64,000 nucleotides of DNA from JAAYFT01 sp036562765 (lineage in GTDB: Bacteria > Bacillota > Clostridia > Tissierellales > Tissierellaceae), in contig DATCJO010000200.1 of the NCBI GenBank assembly GCA_036562765.1, positions 1 to 64,000 of the forward strand, given 5' to 3'. The number at the start of each line of letters is the position of its first letter. The first letter of the stretch is position 1. Shown piece after piece: positions 57,402 to 64,000 of the stretch. Below the pieces are notes generated by a model. The model was not told the origin of the DNA. It did not search any database and saw nothing but the letters and a program-made list of their open reading frames with translations. A program made the translations under genes and the position numbers.

Positions 57402-58444
57402 AAGATATAGTCCTCATTATTCCAGAAAAACCAAGTCCTTTGTTAAACAAAATGATTGAAAATGTACTAGGGAATCAAAATGCCATTGAAGTCCATACTC
57501 CAAATGAACTTCCAAATATGCAAAATAAAAGGATACTGTTTGCGGTAGAACTTAATGAAATAGGCACATCAAACAACTTAAACGATATGTTCTCACTGCT
57601 CTATAAAAGAGGTAAAGACTCCTTATATGGCTCTGAAGGAGCCATATTAATACACAGCGACTTCCCTCTATTTACAAAAACTTATGCCCAATCTATAGCC
57701 TTTTGGGCAAACAGCTTAGGATGCAGCTTCAATGGAAGGCCTTTGGTTGAAGCAACCAAGGATTTAGAAAATTTTAAGGCAATGGAAATAGCATATAACA
57801 TGCCATTAGAATGTATCTGCCTTTTACAGTGCAAAGAACTTGGGAATAGGTTCCTTAATGGAATTATAACTAATTATAAAGATAAAAAGAAATTGCTGGT
57901 ACTACACTCAAGCAGCAGAGACACCTCAAATACCTTAACACTATGGGATATGGTATCTAAAAATCTTAGCGGGATTGAAGTAAATGAAATAAATGTAGGA
58001 AACGGAAATGTAGTTGACTGCAAAGGTTGCAATTATAAAACCTGCAAACATTTTGGAAAGCAGAATAAATGCTTTTACGGAGGAATAATTGTAGAAGAAG
58101 TATATCCTGCTATATTGGAAGCTGATGCACTTCTATTTATATGCCCAAATTACAATGATATGATAACTGCAAACTTGGTTGCCACTATAAATAGATTAAC
58201 TGCCCTTTACAGAAAAACTAAATTTTACGACAAAAGCATATTTGCAATTATAGTATCAGGATATTCAGGTGGCGATGCCATAGCAAAACAACTAATATCA
58301 AGCCTAAATATGAACAAAACCTTTAGGCTTCCACCTTACTTTTCATTGATGGCAGTTGCAAATCATAAAGGAGATATATATAAAGTACCTAATATTGAAG
58401 AAAAAGCAAAATTTTATGCCTTAAACATTATGAAAGAAATTTAG
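57398..58444 (+). CDS. Flavodoxin-fold NAD(P)H oxidoreductase, Fe-S flavoprotein-like
   Basis: A 348-aa protein. About 165 N-terminal residues of unknown fold are followed by a flavodoxin-like domain starting LLVLHSSSRDTSNT, an FMN phosphate-loop counterpart. A cysteine cluster lies at about 208-224, DCKGCNYKTCKHFGKQNKC (C-x2-C-x4-C-x8-C), resembling iron-sulfur flavoproteins. FICPNYNDMITANLVATINR follows, in the family style. ATGA overlap with the LDH-like gene and a terminator right after the stop make it the last gene of the sda operon. It could supply electrons to a modification chemistry run by the two preceding proteins; that is inference. Confidence 0.78.
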   Translation: MKDIVLIIPEKPSPLLNKMIENVLGNQNAIEVHTPNELPNMQNKRILFAVELNEIGTSNNLNDMFSLLYKRGKDSLYGSEGAILIHSDFPLFTKTYAQSIAFWANSLGCSFNGRPLVEATKDLENFKAMEIAYNMPLECICLLQCKELGNRFLNGIITNYKDKKKLLVLHSSSRDTSNTLTLWDMVSKNLSGIEVNEINVGNGNVVDCKGCNYKTCKHFGKQNKCFYGGIIVEEVYPAILEADALLFICPNYNDMITANLVATINRLTALYRKTKFYDKSIFAIIVSGYSGGDAIAKQLISSLNMNKTFRLPPYFSLMAVANHKGDIYKVPNIEEKAKFYALNIMKEI

Positions 58445-58468
58445 GGATACTTGTTAAGTATCCCTAAA
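58440..58468. terminator. Bidirectional terminator after the sda operon and MATE gene
   Basis: Eleven-base perfect arms TTTAGGGATAC/GTATCCCTAAA, loop 7 nt, with T-rich flanks in both directions, between converging genes. Confidence 0.9.
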
Positions 58469-58483
58469 TTTATTAATAAAGCC

Positions 58484-59851
58484 TTATCTTATGGTAACAT
58501 ACTTCCACTTTCCTGACTTAAACCTTATTAGTATCAAAAACCAACGCACAAATTGATCTACCAACATTGCTATCCATGCACCAGATAGCCCAATTCCTAC
58601 TTTAATTACTAAAATATAAGTTAAAGCTATTCTAATAACCAATATACCAAAAAATGTAGCTACTAAAGTCCAAATTGTATCTCCTGCTCCTCTAAGCCCA
58701 CCTGCTAAAATCAGTTGAGAACACTGAAATAGTTGTATTATAGAAACTAGTCTTAATATTCCTGATGCTTCACCTACTACTTGCCTATTCGTTGTGTACA
58801 AGCTTGCTAAAATATCTCCAAAGAAGAAGAACACAATTGTCATCAATGCTGCAATAATTGTACCTACTTTTCCACATGTCTTTATATATATTTCTGCCTT
58901 TTCAGGGTTTTCCTCGCCAAGGCTTCTGCCTGTTAAAGTAGAAGCAGATATTCCAAATGCTTGACCGGGATTTATGGACAAACTAAGTAGATTTATGCAT
59001 ATTTGATGAGTAGCATAAGCTATAGTACCTAAAGATGCTATCATCCTTGTAAATAGTAGAACTCCTAATCTTAAGACTAACTGTTCCATTGTGGCAGGCA
59101 ATCCTATTTTAACAAGATTATATATAATGTCCTTATCAAACTTAAACTTGCTCTTAAGGTTAATATGAACTATTCTATTTTCATCAAATATAACTCTCAT
59201 TAACAAAATTGTTGCAATAACTTGTGAAATTGCAGTAGATATGCCTGCACCTAAGACTCCAAGCCTTGGGAAACCTAATAGACCATATATAAGTACTGCA
59301 TTTCCAAAAACATTAAACAAATTTGTAGATATATTTATTTTCATTGGAGTTCTGGTATCTCCAGAACCTCTTATGGCTGCGAAAATTGCATAGTTAAAAG
59401 CTTGAAATATAAATCCCAGAGAAACAACCCTAAAATACCCACTGCCTATTTGAATTGTATCTTCTTGGGCTCCAAAGAATTTCATGGCAGAAGCTGTCTT
59501 TCCTATGCCAAGATAAATTATTGGCAAAACAAGCAATAATTCTGTCAATATTACAACATGTTTTACTACTGATTCTATTCTGTTTTCTCTTTTTGCACCT
59601 ATGTACCTTGCTACCATAGTAGTACCGCCAACATTAAGGGACTGTACCAATGCCAAACCTAAATTAGTCAATTGATTCGTTATACCAATCGCTGCTATTG
59701 ATGCTGCAATTGTAGCATCGTCGCCATGTCTTCCTACCATTACCATATCTACCATACCAAATAAGCTTCCCATAAAAAGTTCAAGGAAAACAGGCCAAGC
59801 TATTTTAATAATTTCGTTTCTTATATGTTTTCTATCAAGACTAGACTCCAT
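58484..59851 (-). CDS. MATE family efflux transporter
   Basis: A 455-aa multidrug/toxic compound extrusion protein of the standard 12-helix length. The start of the first repeat has KIAWPVFLELFMGSLFGMVDMVMVGRHG (first part quoted) and the second repeat begins at about 240 with KIGLPATMEQLVLRLG. AIRGSGDTRTPM and GLRGAGDTIWT mark the two pseudo-symmetric loops. Substrates are unknown; cation/Na+ antiport is usual. AAGGTGA precedes the ATG. It is monocistronic. Confidence 0.94.
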   Translation of the reverse strand: MESSLDRKHIRNEIIKIAWPVFLELFMGSLFGMVDMVMVGRHGDDATIAASIAAIGITNQLTNLGLALVQSLNVGGTTMVARYIGAKRENRIESVVKHVVILTELLLVLPIIYLGIGKTASAMKFFGAQEDTIQIGSGYFRVVSLGFIFQAFNYAIFAAIRGSGDTRTPMKINISTNLFNVFGNAVLIYGLLGFPRLGVLGAGISTAISQVIATILLMRVIFDENRIVHINLKSKFKFDKDIIYNLVKIGLPATMEQLVLRLGVLLFTRMIASLGTIAYATHQICINLLSLSINPGQAFGISASTLTGRSLGEENPEKAEIYIKTCGKVGTIIAALMTIVFFFFGDILASLYTTNRQVVGEASGILRLVSIIQLFQCSQLILAGGLRGAGDTIWTLVATFFGILVIRIALTYILVIKVGIGLSGAWIAMLVDQFVRWFLILIRFKSGKWKYVTIR

Positions 59852-59914
59852 ATAATCACCTTAGCTTTCATTATTTTTCGATTCCCTAAATATTATAGCA
59901 CATGACTGGAAATA

Positions 59915-59945
59915 AATAAACTCTCCCAATAAAGGAGAGTTTATT
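59915..59945 (-). terminator. Terminator of the nfnA-nfnB operon
   Basis: Twelve-base arms AATAAACTCTCC/GGAGAGTTTATT about 25 bp after the nfnB stop, with T-rich tail on the minus strand. Confidence 0.85.
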
Positions 59946-59968
59946 TATTATCTTTAATTTTAAATAAC

Positions 59969-61369
59969 TTATTTATTGTACTTGTTTTTAATATATTCAT
60001 CTATTGCCTTAGCTGCTTGTTTGCCTGCACCCATTGCAAGTATTACAGTTGCTGCCCCTGTAACAGCATCTCCACCGGCAAATACTCCTTCTCTAGATGT
60101 CCTACCCATTTCATCTGTAATTATACATCCATGATTGTTTGTCTTCAATCCATCAGTAGTTGAAGCAATCAATGGATTTGGTGTAGTACCTAATGCCATG
60201 ATAACAGTATCTACTTCAAATATGAAATCTGAACCTTTGATTTCAATTGGTCTTCTTCTGCCTGATGCATCTGGTTCTCCTAGTTCCATCCTTACGCATT
60301 TCATAGCCTTGACCCAACCATTTTCATCGCCTATAATTTCTATTGGGTTAGTTAGCATATCGAATATGATTCCTTCTTCTTTAGCATGGTGAACTTCTTC
60401 TACCCTAGCTGGAAGTTCCTTTTCAGTTCTTCTATATACTATATGAACTTCTGCACCAAGCCTTCTAGCTGTTCTAGCAGCATCCATTGCAACATTACCG
60501 CCACCAATTACAGCAACTTTCTTGCCTACTTTAATTGGTGTTTCATAATCGTCTCTATATGCTTTCATCAAGTTATTTCGTGTCAAGAATTCGTTAGCAG
60601 AGAATACTCCATTTAAGTTTTCTCCTGGAATACCCATGAATTTTGGCAATCCTGCACCAGAACCGATGAAAACAGCTTCAAATCCTTCTTCAAACATTTG
60701 ATCTATAGTTATTGTCTTGCCAACTATTACGTCAGTTTCAATTTTTACTCCTAATCTCTTTAGGTTTTCGATTTCTGGTTTTACAACTTTATCCTTTGGA
60801 AGCCTGAATTCTGGAATACCATAAACTAATACTCCGCCTGGTTCATGTAAAGCTTCAAATATAGTTACTTCATAACCTTCCTTAGCTAATTCTCCTGCAC
60901 ATGTAATACCAGCTGGACCTGAACCAACAATTGCAACTCTATGTCCATTGCTTGGTTTTACCTTACCAACTTTTATTCCATGTTCCCTTGCCCAGTCTGC
61001 TGCAAATCTTTCCAATTTACCAATTGCTACAGGATCACCTTTCTTACCTAAAACGCAAGTCTTTTCACATTGGTTTTCTTGTGGGCAAACCCTTCCGCAA
61101 ACTGCTGGAAGAGCTGTAAATTCTGCCAATACATGTGCTGCTTCTTCAAAATCTCCATCAGCAATGTGTTTTATAAATCTTGGAATATCTATAGAAACAG
61201 GGCATCCTGGCCTACATGATGGATTCTTACAATTAAGGCAACGTTGAGCTTCGCGCATTGCCTCTTCTTCTGTATATCCCAAACATACTTCATCAAAGTT
61301 ATGAATTCTTTCTTCTGGGTCTTGTTCAGCTATTGGTGTCCTTTTAAATCTATCTATTGCTGCTGCCAT
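59969..61369 (-). CDS. nfnB: NfnB-type (GltA) NADP-dependent oxidoreductase subunit
   Basis: Large subunit of NADH-dependent reduced ferredoxin:NADP+ oxidoreductase, 466 aa, the GltD-like fold often annotated gltA. N-terminal 4Fe-4S ligands lie in CLNCKNPSCRPGCPVSIDIP and CGRVCPQENQCEKTC. The FAD fold GSGPAGITCAGELAKEG, the NADP fold GGGNVAMDAARTARRLG and EVFAGGDAVTGAATVILAMGAGK (partly) follow. The start overlaps the nfnA stop (TAATG), so the subunits are coupled. A lone glutamate synthase small subunit is the alternative, but the nfnA partner argues for NfnAB. Confidence 0.93.
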   Translation of the reverse strand: MAAAIDRFKRTPIAEQDPEERIHNFDEVCLGYTEEEAMREAQRCLNCKNPSCRPGCPVSIDIPRFIKHIADGDFEEAAHVLAEFTALPAVCGRVCPQENQCEKTCVLGKKGDPVAIGKLERFAADWAREHGIKVGKVKPSNGHRVAIVGSGPAGITCAGELAKEGYEVTIFEALHEPGGVLVYGIPEFRLPKDKVVKPEIENLKRLGVKIETDVIVGKTITIDQMFEEGFEAVFIGSGAGLPKFMGIPGENLNGVFSANEFLTRNNLMKAYRDDYETPIKVGKKVAVIGGGNVAMDAARTARRLGAEVHIVYRRTEKELPARVEEVHHAKEEGIIFDMLTNPIEIIGDENGWVKAMKCVRMELGEPDASGRRRPIEIKGSDFIFEVDTVIMALGTTPNPLIASTTDGLKTNNHGCIITDEMGRTSREGVFAGGDAVTGAATVILAMGAGKQAAKAIDEYIKNKYNK

Positions 61370-62241
61370 TATTTCCTAACCCCCTCTGCTTTGCATCTGC
61401 ATTCATATGTTTCAAGGTTCTTCTTTTCTTCATCCCTATATTGAGCTTGTCTCTTTAGGGCTTCATCAAAGTCAACTAGATGGCCATCAAATTCAGGCCC
61501 ATGAACGCAAGCAAATTTAGTTTCTCCGCCAACTGTAACCCTGCATGCACCGCACATTCCAGTACCATCAACCATAATTGGGTTTAAAGATACAGTTGTA
61601 GGTAAGTTGTACTTCTTAGTAGTCAAGCAAACAAACTTCATCATTATCATTGGACCTATGGCTACACATTCGTCATATTGTTTTCCTTGATTGTTTATAA
61701 GTTCATCTATGTAATTTGTAACCATACCATGGAATCCATAGGAACCATCATCAGTACATACATAAACATTGCCAGCGACTTCTCTCATTTTATCTTCAAG
61801 TATAATTAATTCTTTTGTTTTAGCTCCTATAATAACATCTGCCTTGATTCCTCTTTCATGAAGCCATTTTACTTGTGGATAGACTGGAGCAGCGCCAACT
61901 CCACCTGCTACAAATAACATTCTCTTCTTCTTCAATTCTTCAATGTCTTCATTAACAAATTTTGATGGAACTCCCAATGGCCCAACAAAATCCTTTAGAT
62001 AATCTCCAGCTTCAAATTCTGCTAACCTTCTGGTAGAACTGCCCGCAGCTTGAACAACAATTTGTACAGTTCCTTCTTCTGTATCGTAATCGCAAATTGT
62101 CAATGGAATTCTTTCGCCTTTTTCATCTGCAATGACAATTAAGAATTGTCCAGGTTTTGCAGAAGCTGCAACTCTAGGTGCCAAAACATCCATTGAGAAA
62201 ATATTTGGAGCTAATATTTCCTTTCTGACAATCTTAAACAA
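61369..62241 (-). CDS. nfnA: NfnA-type FAD/NAD-binding (DHOD electron-transfer-like) subunit
   Basis: Small subunit of NfnAB, 290 aa, a dihydroorotate-dehydrogenase-electron-transfer/sulfide-dehydrogenase-like flavoprotein. A beta-barrel FAD domain (GQFLIVIADEKGERIPLTI, first part) is followed by the NAD domain (LFVAGGVGAAPVYPQVKWL) and the 2Fe-2S site MCGACRVTVGG...CVHGPEFDG near the C-terminus. I place the start at TTG 62241, 8 nt after AGGAGG; the upstream ATG at 62298 would translate through the repeat-bearing leader. It transfers electrons between NADH and the bifurcating flavin. Confidence 0.92.
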   Translation of the reverse strand: MFKIVRKEILAPNIFSMDVLAPRVAASAKPGQFLIVIADEKGERIPLTICDYDTEEGTVQIVVQAAGSSTRRLAEFEAGDYLKDFVGPLGVPSKFVNEDIEELKKKRMLFVAGGVGAAPVYPQVKWLHERGIKADVIIGAKTKELIILEDKMREVAGNVYVCTDDGSYGFHGMVTNYIDELINNQGKQYDECVAIGPMIMMKFVCLTTKKYNLPTTVSLNPIMVDGTGMCGACRVTVGGETKFACVHGPEFDGHLVDFDEALKRQAQYRDEEKKNLETYECRCKAEGVRK

Positions 62242-62264
62242 TTGTACTTCCTCCTTGTTAAAAT

Positions 62265-62295
62265 TTTGATAATAGTTTGATAATTCTTTGATAAT
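62265..62295 (-). repeat. Three helically phased 9-bp repeats in the nfnA leader
   Basis: TTTGATAAT occurs exactly three times on the plus strand, at 62265-62273, 62276-62284 and 62287-62295, with an 11-bp period (ATTATCAAA on the sense strand). They lie between the promoter and the Shine-Dalgarno. The unit could be an operator; no named site is matched. Confidence 0.7.
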
Positions 62296-62339
62296 CAATT
62301 TATAATGATTTAGCTTTTATTTTACTTGATTCACCTAAA

Positions 62340-62368
62340 ATTTTAACATAATGGAAAGTTTTATTCAA
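62340..62368 (-). promoter_or_regulatory. Promoter of nfnA-nfnB
   Basis: TTGAAT (62368-62363), a 17-bp spacer and TAAAAT (62345-62340) on the minus strand, about 100 bp before the nfnA start. Confidence 0.55.
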
Positions 62369-62784
62369 TGTAAAAAAAAGATTTTTATAAAAAATTTGTT
62401 ATCAATTTATCAATATATTTATTGAATCTAATATTTGAATAATTGAGTATAAAATTTTTAAAATTAAATTTTTGTAAAAGTTTTCAATATCAATTTGTAA
62501 ATGAATATGGAATTCAACTCCCAAATATTCCTTATAATTGAAATTATAAGTTCCTTTAGCATCTTATGCTGACTATATCTTTATGGAATATCTTTTTCAA
62601 GACTTGCCTTAGAAGATGTGTAAAGACTGAAGAGTTTTAATTAATTGCCAGATTTGTCGTCAAAGAAGTGTACTGCAATTATGATATATATTTATAATTC
62701 TATTTAAATTCCATATTTTTATCAACATTGAATATTAGTGCTTTTCCGACTTATATCGACAATATGAATTTTTCATAGATAAAA

Positions 62785-62824
62785 AAGAAAGAAGTAAATA
62801 CTTGCATTTATTTACTTCTTTCTT
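62785..62824 (-). terminator. Terminator of the phosphoglucomutase gene
   Basis: Sixteen-base arms AAGAAAGAAGTAAATA/TATTTACTTCTTTCTT, 8-nt loop, T-rich tail on the minus strand. Confidence 0.9.
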
Positions 62825-62846
62825 CTTTTGAAAATCTTATAAATGA

Positions 62847-64000
62847 TTATTTAACTGATTTTATTTTTTCAAACACAGCTGATTCAATTTTATGAACTCT
62901 TTCATATGCTGTTTTTTCATTCCTATTAATTGAATATATATACAACTTAATCTTGGGTTCTGTGCCCGATGGCCTTATGGCATACCATGAACCGTCATCA
63001 AGATAGTATTTCAACACATTGGATTTTGGATTTCCAGTATCGTCATACAAATAATCTATTATTTTTACTAAACTAATATCATCAAACTTAGTTATTGGAT
63101 TTCTTCTAAATTCTTCCATAATCCTTTCTATTCTTTGTTTACCTTCCAATCCTTCCAATACTATGGATATTAGCTTTTCCTTGAAATATCCGTATTCCTT
63201 GTAGATATCCTCTAATACATCTAAAAGAGTCTTCCCTTGCTTTTTGTAGTACCCTGCCATTTCAGCGATAAGCATAGATGTATTTATACCATCCTTATCT
63301 CTAACCATATTGCCATAAACATACCCAATGCTTTCTTCATATCCAAATATGAATTCATATTCTCCAGAATTATCAAATTCGTTGGCTTTACCACAGATGT
63401 TCTTAAAACCTGTCAATGTTTCAAAGGTTTTAATATTATACTTATCTGCTATGAGTTTGCTTAAATCTCCTGTTACAATTGACTTAACAATGGCTCCATT
63501 TTCTGGTAAGATTCCTTTTCTTTTCCTTTGAGATAAGATATAGTTTACAAGCAGAATGCCCATTTGATTGCCAGTAATAAATTTATATTCATTATTCCCA
63601 CTTCTTACCATTGAAGCCACTCTGTCGCAGTCAGGGTCAGTTGCTATTATTATATCAGCATTTTCCTTCTTCCCTAAAGCTACAGCATAGTTAAAGGCCT
63701 TTATGTCCTCTGGATTTGGATAGCCAACTGTAGTAAAGTCAGGGTCAGGGTTTTCCTGTTCAGGTACAACGATTACATTTGTAAATCCTCTTTTTCTTAA
63801 AATCCTTCTTACTGGTATATTGCCTGTACCATTTAAAGGAGTATAAACAATTTTAATATCTTTATCTATATCATCACAAAGGCTTAAAGATATTAATTCA
63901 TTATCATAAGCTTCATCTATTTCTTTTCCTATGAGTTCAATTAGGCCTGATTTCTTTGCTTCTTCAAAGTCAGCAAGTTTTATTTCTGAAAAATCCTTAA
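62847..64000 (-). CDS. Alpha-phosphoglucomutase/phosphomannomutase (partial, 5' end outside window)
   Basis: The C-terminal 384 residues of an alpha-D-phosphohexomutase, interconverting hexose 1- and 6-phosphates for cell-wall and polysaccharide precursors. The frame runs open to the window edge. It includes VYTPLNGTGN, the metal-binding loop TDPDCDRV (domain II-III), GYEESIGYVYG (substrate loop) and the phosphate-binding RPSGTEPKIKLY at the C-terminus. The catalytic serine region is upstream of the window. An internal ATG at 63620 inside the metal-loop stretch is not a start. The enzyme resembles the PgcA type. Next downstream is nfnA, after a long gap and a terminator. Confidence 0.95.
   Translation of the reverse strand, partial: KDFSEIKLADFEEAKKSGLIELIGKEIDEAYDNELISLSLCDDIDKDIKIVYTPLNGTGNIPVRRILRKRGFTNVIVVPEQENPDPDFTTVGYPNPEDIKAFNYAVALGKKENADIIIATDPDCDRVASMVRSGNNEYKFITGNQMGILLVNYILSQRKRKGILPENGAIVKSIVTGDLSKLIADKYNIKTFETLTGFKNICGKANEFDNSGEYEFIFGYEESIGYVYGNMVRDKDGINTSMLIAEMAGYYKKQGKTLLDVLEDIYKEYGYFKEKLISIVLEGLEGKQRIERIMEEFRRNPITKFDDISLVKIIDYLYDDTGNPKSNVLKYYLDDGSWYAIRPSGTEPKIKLYIYSINRNEKTAYERVHKIESAVFEKIKSVK

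Larger units (their letters stand above)
62242..62846. other. Intergenic region between nfnA and the phosphoglucomutase
   Basis: About 600 bp. It holds the nfnA leader repeats and promoter, and the phosphoglucomutase terminator (62785-62824). The middle (62370-62780) is AT-rich with no gene or RNA recognised. Confidence 0.5.

Noticed and set aside
62847..63620. Start of the phosphoglucomutase at the ATG at 63620
   Set aside because: The same frame continues upstream through the conserved TDPDCDRV loop to the window edge, so this ATG is internal.

Overview
The window is low-GC, densely packed DNA of an anaerobic, spore-former-type Firmicute. It suggests an amino-acid-fermenting Clostridia/Tissierellia-like organism. 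The evidence is gene content: single-polypeptide pyruvate:ferredoxin oxidoreductase, NfnAB-type transhydrogenase, an oxygen-dependent-[4Fe-4S]-type two-subunit serine dehydratase, GrdX, a flavodiiron protein, WhiA/YvcK/RapZ and a dnaE-pfkA-pyk cluster. Shine-Dalgarno sequences are strong (AGGAGG type) and TTG starts are common. No rRNA, tRNA, CRISPR array, insertion sequence or prophage was seen.

Layout. 1-9.5 kb (minus strand): nudix-whiA-grdX, then dnaE, a 64-aa protein, pfkA, pyk and an Fe-S aldo/keto reductase. 9.6-11.3 kb (plus): an M42 aminopeptidase and a 173-aa conserved protein with an ssDNA-annealing-like motif, sitting inside an otherwise conserved cluster. 11.3-14.9 kb (minus): murB-PHP-rapZ-yvcK. 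15-26.8 kb (minus): nifJ, uvrC, flavodiiron protein, an M24 aminopeptidase and ppsA. 26.9-30.9 kb: the tldD-pmbA protease pair flanked on both sides by tiny proteins made of two hydrophobic repeats, then a CYTH protein, nagB and a metallophosphoesterase. 32.3-38.8 kb: yhaO-yhaN, a DUF3298-like protein, a zinc-metallopeptidase-like protein and an MBL-fold hydrolase. 38.9-47.6 kb: an FtsX-type ABC transporter, a decayed second copy of its permease, and a lipoprotein-response regulator-histidine kinase operon. 47.6-49.8 kb: gene-poor DNA around one orphan membrane-anchored protein. 49.8-58.4 kb (plus): sdaAB-sdaAA followed in the same operon by a 1604-aa multidomain protein, an LDH-like protein and an Fe-S-flavoprotein-like reductase. 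58.5-64 kb (minus): a MATE transporter, nfnB/nfnA and the C-terminal part of a phosphoglucomutase.

How the genes work together. PfkA, Pyk, PpsA, NifJ and serine dehydratase all act around PEP and pyruvate. NifJ makes reduced ferredoxin, which NfnAB can couple to the NAD(P)H pools. The most novel element is the five-gene sda operon. The 1604-aa protein joins an HD hydrolase domain, a long helical region, an NMNAT-like nucleotidyltransferase with an altered HxGH motif, a GNAT-like domain and a PRPP-transferase-like domain. Its TTG start overlaps the sdaAA stop codon. Other points of interest are the repeat proteins around TldD/PmbA, a Shine-Dalgarno-sequestering hairpin, a PhoP-like direct repeat before the ABC operon, and helically phased repeats in the nfnA leader.
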